From assembly GCF_000017165.1 (NCBI RefSeq), contig NC_009634.1, forward strand, positions 634,249 to 698,248: a stretch of DNA of 64,000 bases, given 5' to 3'. The notes under the pieces were generated by a model that saw nothing but the letters and a program-made list of their open reading frames with translations, was not told the origin of the DNA and searched no databases. Of this stretch, positions 9,335-19,147 are shown in pieces. The stretch comes from Methanococcus vannielii SB (GTDB lineage Archaea > AGJL01 > Methanococci > Methanococcales > Methanococcaceae). Made by a program: the position numbers and the translations under genes. Each line of letters opens with the position of its first letter. Position 1 is the stretch's first letter.

Positions 9335-9850
9335 ATGGATGATAACTTTAAAATTAATATTCGAAAAACAGAATATTTAGATATACCTTTAATTCTCAGA
9401 TTCATTGAAGAACTTGCAGAGTGCGAAAATTTAAAACATAAAGTTAATATTACTGAAGAAGTACTTAAAAAAAGCCTTTTTGGAAAAAAACCTTATGCTA
9501 AAGCACTTATTGTCGAGGTAAATTTTGAGCCTGTTGGATTTGTTTTATTTTTCTACACCTTTTCAACGTTTCTTGGAAAGCCTGGAATATATATTGAAGA
9601 CTTATTCATTAAAGAAGAATTTAGGGGCCTTGGAATAGGGAGAAAAATATTTGAATATATTTCAAATATTGCGTTTGAAAAAAACTGTAACAAGATAGAA
9701 TGGCAAGTTTTAAAGTGGAACCCCGCAAGAGAATTTTATGAAAAAATAGGTGCAAATCCAGTTGATGAATGGGTTAATTACCAATTGAATACTGATAAAA
9801 TAGTCGAACTATCTAAAAACCATATTAAAAGGCTTGAAAAATTAAAATAA
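9335..9850 (+). CDS. GNAT family N-acetyltransferase
   Basis: A 171-residue GNAT protein similar to the diamine (spermidine-type) N-acetyltransferase group: INIRKTEYLDIPLILRFIEELA at the N-terminus, the acetyl-CoA binding loop EEFRGLGIGRKIFEY and the ending WNPAREFYEKIGA. The substrate is unknown. The open frame extends back into the tRNA-Arg gene, which rules out the longer start; ATG at 9335 (MDDNFKI) is preferred, with ATG at 9323 as alternative; neither has a strong ribosome binding site. The gene is a single plus-strand unit convergent with the kinase-like gene. Confidence 0.82.
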   Translation: MDDNFKINIRKTEYLDIPLILRFIEELAECENLKHKVNITEEVLKKSLFGKKPYAKALIVEVNFEPVGFVLFFYTFSTFLGKPGIYIEDLFIKEEFRGLGIGRKIFEYISNIAFEKNCNKIEWQVLKWNPAREFYEKIGANPVDEWVNYQLNTDKIVELSKNHIKRLEKLK

Positions 9851-9882
9851 TGCCTAATTAGTTAATGCCTAATTATTATAAT

Positions 9883-10440
9883 TTATTCATCAACATTCAT
9901 AATTATTTTTTTTAATAATGAGTTTAAGTTTTCTAAAAATTTATCGTATTCTTCTTCGTTTACAACCACATAATCTGCAAGGGATATAACACTCCCAATT
10001 GAAAAATCCAATTCTCGATTATCTCGCTCTATAAATGTATCTAAACTATTTGAATCATCTTCCCTATTCCTAGCACTAAGTCGTTCAAACCGGGTTTTAG
10101 GGGAAGAATGGATTGCAATAATTTCTAAAAAAACGTGTTTTTTAAGGTAGTTTACTTCGTAAATACTCCTTATTCCTTCAATCACTACAAATTTTTCATT
10201 TTTGTATTTTTCAAAGATATATTTAAGGCATGGTACTACAATAGCTTCTTTTCCATGGAGTTTCCTTAAAAATATCGCAGTTTTTCCAACATTTTCTGGA
10301 TTAAGTATGAGCCCCTGTTTTAAAGTTTCATGCCGTACAATATCCCCCATTGAAACTACAGGTATGTTATTTTCCTTTGCTAAATTAATAATTGCACTTT
10401 TTCCCGAACCAGGCATTCCAGTAATTCCTATCAATTTCAT
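9883..10440 (-). CDS. UPF0200 family nucleotide kinase-like P-loop protein
   Basis: A 185-residue P-loop protein: [13 protein letters not shown] at the N-terminus is a Walker A, and the fold resembles dephospho-CoA or adenylate kinases ([26 protein letters not shown] lid-like segment). It belongs to the archaeal UPF0200 family, whose substrate is not settled. In Methanocaldococcus a homologue lies beside a pilin-like gene and a Ski2-type helicase, the same order as here, so the neighbourhood is conserved (from memory). It is 32 bp from the convergent acetyltransferase. Confidence 0.82.
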   Translation of the reverse strand: MKLIGITGMPGSGKSAIINLAKENNIPVVSMGDIVRHETLKQGLILNPENVGKTAIFLRKLHGKEAIVVPCLKYIFEKYKNEKFVVIEGIRSIYEVNYLKKHVFLEIIAIHSSPKTRFERLSARNREDDSNSLDTFIERDNRELDFSIGSVISLADYVVVNEEEYDKFLENLNSLLKKIIMNVDE

Positions 10441-10540
10441 TTTATCCCAAAATAACTGCTATAAATTTAATGTTTAGGTTAGTTTTAATATAATATTAAA
10501 GACTTATCTTAACTATAAATTTTATTTAATTTTAGTTTAA

Positions 10541-10744
10541 TTAGCTAACTTCGCTAAGTATATTAATTGCAGTATTATGGGTGTTATTTATCGTATTTAT
10601 GTTTGATTCTTGAATAGATTTAGATGTTAAAATGATATTATATCCAAGAATAACTGCAGCTGCAATTACTGCTAGTACCAGTACTGAAAATTCAAGACTA
10701 ATTTGCCCCTTGTTTGAAAAAAACTTATATAAAACCTGCAACAT
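10541..10744 (-). CDS. epdD: Type IV pilin-like protein with class III signal peptide
   Basis: A 67-residue protein with the class III (EppA-processed) prepilin signature: a short positive leader MLQVLYKFFSNKG followed by QISLEFSVLVLAVIAAAVI, where cleavage is expected just before Q and the hydrophobic stretch forms the pilin helix. The mature part is short with several asparagine/threonine residues, possible N-glycosylation sites (NNT, NTH). In Methanococcus maripaludis the pilin at this position, between the UPF0200 and helicase genes, was reported as the minor pilin EpdD needed for piliation (recalled knowledge). Promoter signals upstream are AT-rich and shared with the divergent helicase. 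Confidence 0.8.
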   Translation of the reverse strand: MLQVLYKFFSNKGQISLEFSVLVLAVIAAAVILGYNIILTSKSIQESNINTINNTHNTAINILSEVS

Positions 10745-10888
10745 TTTACCACCATTTTATTATATTACTTTAAATTATATAGATTTATATCTTTTCTAAA
10801 AGTATTTTATAAATTTAAATATATTATAATAATATTTAATTAATCTTAGTTTTGTTTTATGATTATTTACACGTTATCTGGTGAATTC

Positions 10889-13321
10889 ATGATTATTGTG
10901 AGAAAATTAAAGAAAAAAAAAGACGAGATTCAATTTGCAGACTTAACTGATGAAAAAATTTATTACGGAATAATACGGCCCGCAAATAATAAAATAACGC
11001 TTTATAAGTGTAGGGAAGAAAAAGGAGGCAATATAAATCCGATACAACCTTCAAAACTTATGGGCTTTATCAAATCAAATAAGGTACTTTTAAGTAGCGA
11101 TGAAGAATCTTTAAAACTCGAAGATTTTTTAAAACAGAGCGGAATTAAATATGGATACATAGATTTATGCCCCTTTTGCCTAATAAAAGGAAGATTTACT
11201 GAAATAACTGATAAATACAAAATATATAATAGTGAAATATGCTTAACTTGTGCTGTTGACGAAGTAAAACACGAGATTAACATAAGCGAGGAATTCATTG
11301 AAAAACTTTTAAGGAGATTTAAGGATGCAAATAAAGTAATTGAATTATTTAAATCAAGTAATCCCTTGAAAAATCCTGAAATTACAAAATATGATGTGTT
11401 AACCGGAAGTACTGATGACGATATAAAAAACTATTCCATTGATGAATTAGATATTCCCGATATTTTAAAAGAAGTAATTAAAAATAGGAATATTAAAGAA
11501 TTGCTCCCTGTACAAACATTATCTGTAAAAGGAGGGCTTTTAAAAGGAGATAATTTACTAATTACATCTGCAACGTCATCTGGAAAAACCCTTATTGGTG
11601 AACTTGCAGGAATTAAAAATTTATCAGAAAATAAGGGTAAATTTTTATTTTTAGTGCCCCTAGTTGCACTTGCAAACCAAAAATACATTGAATTTAAGGA
11701 AAAATACGAAAAATATGGAATATCTGTATCATTAAGGGTTGGAACGGGTAGACTTTCGGAAAATAAAGGAATAGATATTAATTCAGGTATTGATTCTGAC
11801 ATAATAATTGGAACGTATGAAGGAATTGATTACTTAATTCGGGCTGGAAAGTTAAAGGATATTGGGACTGTCATAATTGATGAAGTGCACTCTTTAAATA
11901 TGGAAGAAAGAGGTGCAAGGCTTGATGGCCTTATTGGAAGATTAAGATTCTTATTTTGTGCCCAGATGATATATTTATCTGCAACCGTTGGAAATTCTGA
12001 AGAATTATCAAAAAAATTAGGCTCAAAACTCGTTTTGTATAATGGAAGGCCAGTTCCTCTTGAAAGACATCTAATATTTACTAGAAATGACTCAGGAAAA
12101 CTTGATTTAATAAAAGATATTGTTAAAAATGAATTTAGCGCTAAATCAAAGTTCGGTTTTAGAGGCCAAAGTCTAATATTTACTTTTTCAAGAAAGAGGG
12201 CGGAATATATTTCTAATTTTTTAAGTACGAAAGGAATAAAGTCAGAATACTATCATGGGGGTATGGAATACTCAAAACGTCGAAGTGTTGAAGATAATTT
12301 TTTAAAACAGAAAACAATGTGTGTCGTAACTACCGCAGCACTTGCAGCAGGTGTTGATTTTGCCGCATCTACTGTAGTTTTAGAAAGCCTTGCAATGGGC
12401 GGAGACTGGTTAAATCCATCAGAGTTCCAACAAATGTGTGGGAGAGCCGGAAGAAAGGGAATGCATGAGATTGGAAAAGTTTACAGCCTCGTTGAAATTG
12501 GTAAAAGATACCATGCAAAAATGGAAAATTCAGAGGATGAAATATCGTTTAAACTGCTAAATTCGGAGCCTGAAGATGTATCCTTAGAATATAATGAAGA
12601 TGAGGAATTTGAACAAGTTTTAGCAAATATCTGTTCGATTAAAAACTACAAAAATAATGTTAAAATTTCAGACATTTCAAAAATCCCCTCTCTTGGAAAA
12701 AATTTGAATTTAAACTACGTACTTGAAAATTTAGCGTGTTTTGACATGCTTAAAATACATAAAGATGTTGAAACTACAAGATATGGATATGCAACTTCTG
12801 TTTCATTTTTATACCCTAACGATGCGGAAAAAATAAGAAAAAATCTTGATAAAAATCTAGTGGATCTCATAGTATCGATTTCATCTTTTGAAAATTTTTA
12901 TATTCCTTCAAATTTGAAGAATAAGATATCAAAGACGACAAATACAAACATTCCAACAAGGTTTTGTGATGCGTTTGAAGTTATTAAAGAAAATTTTGAA
13001 AAAATAAAAGATAAAACGCTTAGAGATGAAATACTTCCGTGGTTAATCGAGTTTGACCAGATGATAGAAGAAGACATTATATATTATCTCTCAAAAAAGA
13101 TTTTAAATCTTAGAATTGCTAAAAAAACCCCGTTACAAACTTCAAAAGTCCTTCACGATACCCTAAACTTACAGACGTATGGTGGAGACATATATTCATA
13201 CCTTGAAACTTCAATAAATACACTAGATGCAGTTGAGCGGATTGGAAGTATATATAATAAAAAAATAGCAAAAGAAGCGAACAATATAAAGAAAAAACTT
13301 GAAAATCCGTATAAAAATTAA
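10889..13321 (+). CDS. Ski2-type DEAD/DEAH-box helicase
   Basis: An 810-residue superfamily 2 helicase. Motif I is ATSSGKT, motif II IDEVHS, motif III LSATVGN, and motif VI MCGRAGRKG. The N-terminal part contains a CPFC ... CLTC pair that looks like a zinc-binding site, an unusual addition for the Hel308/Ski2 group. The C-terminal third resembles the ratchet region. I chose ATG at 10889 (MIIVRKLK) because GGTGAA lies 3 bases upstream; an upstream ATG at 10859 has no ribosome binding site. The product probably unwinds DNA or RNA; its exact role is not known. It is divergent from the pilin gene. Confidence 0.87.
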   Translation: MIIVRKLKKKKDEIQFADLTDEKIYYGIIRPANNKITLYKCREEKGGNINPIQPSKLMGFIKSNKVLLSSDEESLKLEDFLKQSGIKYGYIDLCPFCLIKGRFTEITDKYKIYNSEICLTCAVDEVKHEINISEEFIEKLLRRFKDANKVIELFKSSNPLKNPEITKYDVLTGSTDDDIKNYSIDELDIPDILKEVIKNRNIKELLPVQTLSVKGGLLKGDNLLITSATSSGKTLIGELAGIKNLSENKGKFLFLVPLVALANQKYIEFKEKYEKYGISVSLRVGTGRLSENKGIDINSGIDSDIIIGTYEGIDYLIRAGKLKDIGTVIIDEVHSLNMEERGARLDGLIGRLRFLFCAQMIYLSATVGNSEELSKKLGSKLVLYNGRPVPLERHLIFTRNDSGKLDLIKDIVKNEFSAKSKFGFRGQSLIFTFSRKRAEYISNFLSTKGIKSEYYHGGMEYSKRRSVEDNFLKQKTMCVVTTAALAAGVDFAASTVVLESLAMGGDWLNPSEFQQMCGRAGRKGMHEIGKVYSLVEIGKRYHAKMENSEDEISFKLLNSEPEDVSLEYNEDEEFEQVLANICSIKNYKNNVKISDISKIPSLGKNLNLNYVLENLACFDMLKIHKDVETTRYGYATSVSFLYPNDAEKIRKNLDKNLVDLIVSISSFENFYIPSNLKNKISKTTNTNIPTRFCDAFEVIKENFEKIKDKTLRDEILPWLIEFDQMIEEDIIYYLSKKILNLRIAKKTPLQTSKVLHDTLNLQTYGGDIYSYLETSINTLDAVERIGSIYNKKIAKEANNIKKKLENPYKN

Positions 13322-13362
13322 TTTTTAGTCATATATGGATATATCCAATAGAGTAAGTATAA

Positions 13363-14175
13363 TCAATAATCGTTTATTTCATGATTATGTTTAATATGCT
13401 TATAAAGTATAGTATTTTCCGGTAATTCATTAAGAATTGCCTTTTTTTTCGTAAAACTTAGAAATTTATCCAAAAATTCAATACCTCCCCCATAATTTAC
13501 TGCTTTTGGGTGTATTGAAAGAAAATACGGATTTTTAGAATTAATATACTCATTTTTGGCATTCAAAAGCTGATTTTCAACATTTTCTTTTTCCAAATAC
13601 CACGTATACTCTTTATTTTCAATTTTAATAACTTTAATTTCGTGAAAATCTTTTTCAAGATAGTAAGAACCGATAACTATTGAAAGATTTTTTTCAAAAA
13701 TTTTGGATTTTGCTTCGTCAGATAACCCGTATCTTGGAGGCATTATATAAGATATCTTTCTGCCAGTATGATTTTCAAGAATCGAAAGTGATTTATCAAG
13801 TTTTTCTGCTGCAATAGATGCATTGCAGTTAAATTCCTGCCCGATATGGTCATAACCGTGTAGTTCAATAATATATCCTTTTGTTTTTAAATATAATAAA
13901 TACGCTATAAAGTCTGCATTTTTAGATATATCGTTAGTATTTCCATGATTTACAATCACAAAAAGATATGTCCTACTAGAATATCCATTTTTAGATAGTA
14001 TTTCGTCTATTTCTTTTAATTCTTCAAAATATATCGGGCTTACATCATGAATTAATATTACGGGATCGTTTATTCCATTACTTGTAACATTTTCAGCAGT
14101 TTTTTCATAATTAATTGACGAAAAAATCCCAATAGCTAAAAATAAGCTTAAAAACAGTAATCTTACAATTTTCAA
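13363..14175 (-). CDS. Secreted DUF2334-type polysaccharide deacetylase-like protein
   Basis: A 270-residue protein with an N-terminal hydrophobic segment (residues 5-20, VRLLFLSLFLAIGIFS) that is a signal peptide or anchor. The domain matches the DUF2334/NodB-like carbohydrate esterase fold: HDVSP (residues 44-48, with the metal-binding Asp), ELHGYDH (metal-binding His pair), MPPRYGLSD and LSIHPKA. It probably deacetylates or binds a surface polysaccharide outside the cell. Its 3' end faces the helicase across about 40 bp. Confidence 0.75.
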   Translation of the reverse strand: MKIVRLLFLSLFLAIGIFSSINYEKTAENVTSNGINDPVILIHDVSPIYFEELKEIDEILSKNGYSSRTYLFVIVNHGNTNDISKNADFIAYLLYLKTKGYIIELHGYDHIGQEFNCNASIAAEKLDKSLSILENHTGRKISYIMPPRYGLSDEAKSKIFEKNLSIVIGSYYLEKDFHEIKVIKIENKEYTWYLEKENVENQLLNAKNEYINSKNPYFLSIHPKAVNYGGGIEFLDKFLSFTKKKAILNELPENTILYKHIKHNHEINDY

Positions 14176-14280
14176 ATTATCCCCTAACTACAGAATAATT
14201 GTATAATTGCTTTTTTAAAGTATATAATAATATATTATCTATTAATTTAAATTAATGGATTAAATGATCTAAAATAAAAA

Positions 14281-14353
14281 TGCGCCAGTCGGGATTTGAA
14301 CCCGAGTAACTGGCTTGGAAGGCCAGAGTGATACCAGGCTACACCACTGGCGC
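14281..14353 (-). tRNA. tRNA-Gly (UCC)
   Basis: Acceptor GCGCCAG pairs with CTGGCGC, anticodon stem CTGGC/GCCAG with loop CTTCCAA (anticodon TCC), T-arm with GGTTCAAATC, discriminator A. No CCA encoded. It lies 35 bp downstream of another tRNA-Gly on the same strand and is likely co-transcribed with it. Confidence 0.93.
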
Positions 14354-14388
14354 ACATTTCACATTTGACGACATTTATATTTTAAAGA

Positions 14389-14461
14389 TGCGGCCTCCGG
14401 GATTTGAACCCGGGTGTCGGCCGTGGCAGGGCCGTATGATACCAGTCTACATCAAAGCCGC
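14389..14461 (-). tRNA. tRNA-Gly (GCC)
   Basis: Acceptor GCGGCTT pairs with AGGCCGC (one G-U), anticodon stem CGGCC/GGCCG with loop CTGCCAC (anticodon GCC), T-arm with GGTTCAAATC, discriminator A. No CCA encoded. First of two adjacent tRNA-Gly genes of different anticodon. Confidence 0.93.
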
Positions 14462-14516
14462 TATTTTTTTCCTATCTCTCTTGTCTCAGAGCATAGTACA
14501 CATTGTAGTACTTAAT

Positions 14517-14524
14517 ATATAAAC
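14517..14524 (-). promoter_or_regulatory. Box A (TATA) of the tRNA-Gly pair
   Basis: On the minus strand this reads TTTATATA, the consensus stable-RNA box A of methanococci. It is 56 bases before the first tRNA-Gly, so a leader of roughly 30 bases is expected. Confidence 0.55.
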
Positions 14525-14586
14525 TTTTCGGTTTATACCTTCCTGAAATTTCTGGCTATTAAAAAGAACCCTATTATCATATTATA

Positions 14587-14600
14587 TTTTATATATAAAA
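14587..14600 (+). promoter_or_regulatory. Palindromic TATA box of dnaG
   Basis: TTTTATATATAAAA is a perfect 14-bp palindrome containing TTTATATA. It lies about 90 bases before the dnaG start, leaving a leader of about 65-70 bases that contains GTTTT/AAAAC repeats. Confidence 0.5.
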
Positions 14601-14686
14601 AATGCAATAAGTAGTTAAGGACATTTTTATGTTTTGAGAAAACTCGGTTTTTGAGACGTGTGGGTCAAACTTTAGGAGGATTATTT

Positions 14687-16018
14687 ATGGATCTAGGTAC
14701 TACAAAATATATTATATATACGGAACTTATTGCAGATGGTTATGTTGAAAAACACGATGTGATAGGTGCAATTTTTGGTCAGACTGAAGGACTATTGAGT
14801 ACAGAACTTGACCTTCGAGACTTACAAAAAAGTGGAAGAATTGGAAGAATCGATGTTGAACTTGAAAACGTAAATGGTAAGTCTTTTGCCAAAATTACTC
14901 TTCCATCTAGCCTCGATAAAGTTGAAACGTCTATTCTTGCGGCTACTCTTGAAACAATTGATAGAGTAGGCCCCTGTTTTGCCACTGTAAAAATTGCAAA
15001 TGTTGAAGATATAAGGGTTTCAAAGAGACAATATATAACAAACAGGGCACGGCATATTTTACGGCAATTGATGGATGAAATGGTTGATACTTACGAAATA
15101 ACTGAAGAAATTAAGGAATCCTTAAGAACTGAAGAAATTATGGAATACGGGCCAGAAAATTTACCCTGTGGCCCAAATATCCTCCATTCTGATTCTATAA
15201 TCATTGTAGAGGGGCGGGCGGATGTATTAACTCTTTTAAGGTGCGGTATAAAAAATGCAATCGCAGTTGAAGGGACATCTGTTCCAAAGACCATAATGGA
15301 GATTTCAAAAAAGAAGACTACAACAGCATTTACTGATGGAGACAGAGGCGGAGAATTAATTTTAAAAGAGTTGCTCCAAACTTGTGATATTGATTATGTT
15401 TCAAGAGCCCCATATGGTAAAGAAGTTGAAGGTACATCTAAAAAAGAAATAATGAAGTGCTTGCGGGCAAAAGTTCCGGTTGAACAGATTATCGGGGAAA
15501 AGTATAAAAATATTGTTGAAAGTAATCCTGTTTTAAATGAAGAGTTGGTTGAGAAAATAACTCCAAAATATATTGAAGAAGTAACCCACTCTTCCAAAGA
15601 GAAAAATGAACTTGAAAAAACATTTAAACCCGAAATTGAAAAAGAAACCGTTGTTATCGAAAAAATAAAATCTTTTGAAAAAAAAACTATTGACGCTGAT
15701 GAAAAAACTATTCTTCAAGAAAATTCAAATTTAGAGAAAAAGTATAATGGAGTTAAAGAGATTTTGGAAGGCATTAAAAATACCGGCCTTGTAAAGTTTG
15801 TTGTAGACGGGAAGGAAAAAACGAACTCTTTTAAAGAATTTTTAACAAATATTCAAGAAATTAAAAACATGGACTTTTTTGCAGCAGATATGCCAATCAC
15901 CCAAAAAATTGTTGACTTATTACACGATAAGACTCCAATAATTGTGGGTACTGAAATAAAAGTTACTAAAAAGCCAGTGAATTTAAGGTTATTTTCTTTT
16001 GATGAAATCATGGAATAA
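14687..16018 (+). CDS. dnaG: Archaeal DnaG primase (Toprim domain)
   Basis: A 443-residue archaeal DnaG. The N-terminal region ([32 protein letters not shown]) is typical of the archaeal family. The Toprim domain runs from about residue 165: [17 protein letters not shown] with the catalytic Glu, and [11 protein letters not shown] with the metal-binding aspartates. A charged linker rich in Glu and Lys follows (about residues 300-350), then a conserved C-terminal domain. Archaeal DnaG has weak primase activity and is found in the exosome as an RNA-binding subunit. ATG at 14687 has AGGAGGATTATTT upstream. It heads a short plus-strand series with the UPF0058 and UbiD genes. Confidence 0.92.
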   Translation: MDLGTTKYIIYTELIADGYVEKHDVIGAIFGQTEGLLSTELDLRDLQKSGRIGRIDVELENVNGKSFAKITLPSSLDKVETSILAATLETIDRVGPCFATVKIANVEDIRVSKRQYITNRARHILRQLMDEMVDTYEITEEIKESLRTEEIMEYGPENLPCGPNILHSDSIIIVEGRADVLTLLRCGIKNAIAVEGTSVPKTIMEISKKKTTTAFTDGDRGGELILKELLQTCDIDYVSRAPYGKEVEGTSKKEIMKCLRAKVPVEQIIGEKYKNIVESNPVLNEELVEKITPKYIEEVTHSSKEKNELEKTFKPEIEKETVVIEKIKSFEKKTIDADEKTILQENSNLEKKYNGVKEILEGIKNTGLVKFVVDGKEKTNSFKEFLTNIQEIKNMDFFAADMPITQKIVDLLHDKTPIIVGTEIKVTKKPVNLRLFSFDEIME

Positions 16019-16058
16019 AACATGAAATAATACTTCTTTTAGATTTGAAGGTGATTTA

Positions 16059-16352
16059 ATGCATAAGGATGAACTCATCCAGTTACACCAACTTTTAGTG
16101 TACATGAGAAAGGATTTAGCGAGAAAATTTGGCGTTGAAGTTGAAGGTACATTTAAAGACTATGACGAATTAAATATAAGACCTCACCATATACACAGGA
16201 CTAAATCTGAACACACTTATGCTATTTTTTTGTTATCGAGCACTATTGGAAAAATATTATCTGAAAAAGGAAACGTTCCAAGAAGTGTTGCAAGTAGGCT
16301 CAGTGATACAGGGGAAAAACTTGGTAAAGAAATTGCAAGGAAAAAAAGGTAA
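16059..16352 (+). CDS. UPF0058 family protein
   Basis: A 97-residue archaeal protein of the UPF0058 family: MHKDELIQLHQLLVYM at the N-terminus, a central RPHHIHRTKSEHTYAIFLL with several histidines and a basic C-terminus. GGTGAT precedes the ATG. It lies 40 bp downstream of dnaG, in the same direction. Its function is unknown; the family is found across euryarchaea, often near DNA replication or repair genes. Confidence 0.8.
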   Translation: MHKDELIQLHQLLVYMRKDLARKFGVEVEGTFKDYDELNIRPHHIHRTKSEHTYAIFLLSSTIGKILSEKGNVPRSVASRLSDTGEKLGKEIARKKR

Positions 16353-16399
16353 AGTTTACATTAAATTTTACATTAACTAATTTATCAGGAGGTATTTTT

Positions 16400-17677
16400 A
16401 TGGTAAAAGAACTTATAAACTCGATTGAAAAAGTAGTTTTAGAAAACGCTACAAAAAAATACGGGATATCTAGAATTTTAAAAGAAAATGACGGTAAACC
16501 AGTATTTATAAAAAATGTAAACGGCTATCGGGTAATTGGAAATTTATGTACTAGAGATGTTATTGCAAAAAGTCTCGGCATTGAAAAGGAAGAACTAATG
16601 AAACATATGGTTGAAACGCTTGATAATGAAAAAAATGGCGAATTAATTGTAGATAATAATTTAAACTCCACTTATGTTGATGATTCCCTTGAAAAAATTC
16701 ATGAATACCCAATTCCAACATACTACGGAAAAGATGCTGGGCCATACCTTACATCGGGAGTTGTAATTGTAAAGGATAAAGATGAAGGAGTAAATGCATC
16801 GATTCACAGGATTTTAGTTCGGCCTGATGGGACACTTACAATTAGAATGGTTGAACAAAGGCATTTACACTACATTTACAATAAAAATATTGAAAAAGGA
16901 GATGTTGATTGTGCAATTGTAATCGGGGTTCATCCTGCAGTTTTACTTGCAGCTTCAACGTCGGGGGACTTAACATTTAATGAATTAAAATACGCATCTG
17001 CGTTAATGAAAAAACCTTTAAAACTTGTGAAATGTAAAACTGTCGATTTAGAAGTTCCTGAAGCCGAATTTATTATTGAAGGAAAACTTACAAAAGAATT
17101 TGTTGATGAAGGGCCTTTTGTAGACATTACTGGAACTTACGACATGATTAGAAAACAGCCACTAATTAAAATAACCGCATTGAGAAGAAAAGAAGAAGCA
17201 GTATTTCATGCACTCCTTCCCGGAGGGAATGAGCATAAAATACTTATGGGCTTACCGCAAGAACCCCGTATGTATAAAGGAATTAGAAATACAGTTCCAT
17301 CCCTTAAAAACGTTGCTTTAACTGAAGGGGGATGTTGTTGGCTAAGTGCGGTTGTTTCAATTGATAAAAAAACTGAAGGGGATGGCAAAAATGCAATACT
17401 TGCAGCACTTGCAGCACATCCTAGCTTAAAGCACGTCACGGTTGTTGACCATGATATTAACATATATGACCAGAATGATGTAGAATATGCAGTTTCAACA
17501 AGAGTTCAAAGCGATAGCGATATTGTAATAATAAGTGGTGCTAAAGGTTCATCGTTAGACCCTTCATCAGATTTAAAAAACAAATTAACTGCAAAAATGG
17601 GAATAGATGCTACAATGAGTTTATTAAAAGGAAAAGAGGAATTTATTAGGGCTGAAGTTCCAAAAGATGATGAATAA
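16400..17677 (+). CDS. UbiD family decarboxylase, probable anhydromevalonate phosphate decarboxylase
   Basis: A 425-residue UbiD-type enzyme, dependent on prenylated FMN. Visible family signatures are TSGVVIVKD, NASIHRILVRPDGTLTIRM, the region EFVDEGPFVDITGTYD and the C-terminal GCCWLSAVVSI. In archaea lacking the classical mevalonate pathway, a UbiD homologue removes CO2 from trans-anhydromevalonate phosphate to give isopentenyl phosphate. This gene is the plausible candidate because mevalonate kinase is in the same window and the cell needs isoprenoid lipids, but other UbiD substrates cannot be excluded. GGAGGT lies before the ATG. Confidence 0.8.
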   Translation: MVKELINSIEKVVLENATKKYGISRILKENDGKPVFIKNVNGYRVIGNLCTRDVIAKSLGIEKEELMKHMVETLDNEKNGELIVDNNLNSTYVDDSLEKIHEYPIPTYYGKDAGPYLTSGVVIVKDKDEGVNASIHRILVRPDGTLTIRMVEQRHLHYIYNKNIEKGDVDCAIVIGVHPAVLLAASTSGDLTFNELKYASALMKKPLKLVKCKTVDLEVPEAEFIIEGKLTKEFVDEGPFVDITGTYDMIRKQPLIKITALRRKEEAVFHALLPGGNEHKILMGLPQEPRMYKGIRNTVPSLKNVALTEGGCCWLSAVVSIDKKTEGDGKNAILAALAAHPSLKHVTVVDHDINIYDQNDVEYAVSTRVQSDSDIVIISGAKGSSLDPSSDLKNKLTAKMGIDATMSLLKGKEEFIRAEVPKDDE

Positions 17678-17770
17678 ATAAAATACTATTTTTTTATTTA
17701 AAAATTTTATTTTCTAAAAGATTATTTAAATAATTTTAAAATTTGCATAAATATATAAAAAAAGAGATAA

Positions 17771-18292
17771 TTAATCTTTAATTAAGTCCTGTCCCTTTAC
17801 CACAACAACTTTGCATGCTGCAGGCAACTTCATTGAACATCTTCTTAATGCTTCTTTTGCTTCTTTGTATTTGTCAGGGTTTACACTGATTGAAATTATT
17901 GTTTGGCCTTTAGCAACTTTTGCAGCGGTTCCAACTGCTTTACCGAATGATAATCTCATTCCGTCGGAAATCCTGTCCGCCCCTGCTCCTGCAGCCATTT
18001 TATTTTCTCTCAGTATTTGGTGCGGATAAACTCTAATGTGGAATTTGTATCCTAATCTACCGCATTCCCTTAAAATATATTTGTTTCCTGCAATCCTTGA
18101 AGCTTCTAAAGCATTGTGTCTTACCAATATGTCAACTTTTGAAACCAAGTGGAATTCAACAGGAAAATCAGCACTCGTGTTTCCCATTACGTAGTGTACA
18201 ACTTTTGGTTGAGGTACTGCTCTTACGTATTCTTTTCTAGTATATGCCCTTTTTGTAGTGTCCCTGTAACATCTTGCTGGTCTTAGTGCCAT
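17771..18292 (-). CDS. rpl10e: 50S ribosomal protein L10e (L16 family)
   Basis: A 173-residue ribosomal protein: MALRPARCYRDTTKRAYTRKEY at the N-terminus, the central GADRISDGMRLSFGKAVGTAA and MKLPAACKVVV near the end. I chose ATG at 18292 with GGAGGAACGATT upstream; the longer frame from 18331 includes unrelated residues. It binds 23S rRNA near the peptidyl transferase centre. It is transcribed alone and convergent with the UbiD gene. Confidence 0.93.
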   Translation of the reverse strand: MALRPARCYRDTTKRAYTRKEYVRAVPQPKVVHYVMGNTSADFPVEFHLVSKVDILVRHNALEASRIAGNKYILRECGRLGYKFHIRVYPHQILRENKMAAGAGADRISDGMRLSFGKAVGTAAKVAKGQTIISISVNPDKYKEAKEALRRCSMKLPAACKVVVVKGQDLIKD

Positions 18293-18414
18293 AATCGTTC
18301 CTCCGTGATTTTCGTGTTTATAAAAAGCCATTCATAAGCGTGCTACAATATACATCTATCTAATGGTATATAAACATTTCTTAAAATGTACTATAAATTT
18401 AAAAAAGACATATA

Positions 18415-19107
18415 TTATTGGCTTTTTAATTTTTTAAAGGCTTGTATATGCCTATTTATCCGGTGTTTTATTCCATCGATTCCATAATTATCCCTTAATA
18501 TTGCAGGGACTAAAATATCAAGCCATTGCCTCCAAGGTGGTAAAAATCCAAGTTTTTCTGAGACCCTATCAAGATGTGCATCCCATTCAGAATTTTTTAT
18601 TTTATCCATTTTGTTTATTACAAATATTGGATTTAATGAAAGTTCCTCTAAAAAATCTGCCATTTCCAAATCTATTGGAATTTCACCTTTTTGATCCCAT
18701 CTATCTATAATCTCAATTAGTGCCTTTGCATCCAAAATCAAAATCGATGTTGCAATCGTGCTTTTATTATCTTCAACATACTTAATTATCTGGTCTTTAA
18801 TTTTTTCCTGTGCTTTTTTCTCAATTCCTTCCATGTACCCAAATCCAGGTAAATCCACGAGTAAGTATGTTCCCATATCATATTCGGTAATTTTTAAGGT
18901 AACGCCAGGTTTTTTTCCAACTCGCACGTTTTCTCCCGTTACCGCCTTTACAAATGTCGATTTTCCAACATTTGAACGCCCCATAACGACTACTTTTGGA
19001 CGTTCATCCCCTTTTTTCTCGGTTCGGATATATTTTTTAAATTTTTGAATATCTTGAGCTACGTCACTTAAATTAGACTGTTCTTTGTTCGTGTTTTCGT
19101 ATTGCAT
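18415..19107 (-). CDS. engB: EngB-type GTP-binding protein
   Basis: A 230-residue GTPase. G1 is GRSNVGKS (residues about 43-50), G3 is DLPGFGYM, G4 is NKMD. The segment KKPGVTLKI between G1 and G3 marks the EngB/YihA group, involved in ribosome assembly. It has a 40-residue N-terminal extension rich in charged residues and a C-terminal basic tail (RHIQAFKKLKSQ). It is 122 bp upstream of the L10e gene, which also fits a translation role. Confidence 0.87.
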   Translation of the reverse strand: MQYENTNKEQSNLSDVAQDIQKFKKYIRTEKKGDERPKVVVMGRSNVGKSTFVKAVTGENVRVGKKPGVTLKITEYDMGTYLLVDLPGFGYMEGIEKKAQEKIKDQIIKYVEDNKSTIATSILILDAKALIEIIDRWDQKGEIPIDLEMADFLEELSLNPIFVINKMDKIKNSEWDAHLDRVSEKLGFLPPWRQWLDILVPAILRDNYGIDGIKHRINRHIQAFKKLKSQ

Positions 19108-19147
19108 AATATCACACTGCCATTTACAATTATTTAAAATATTTAAA

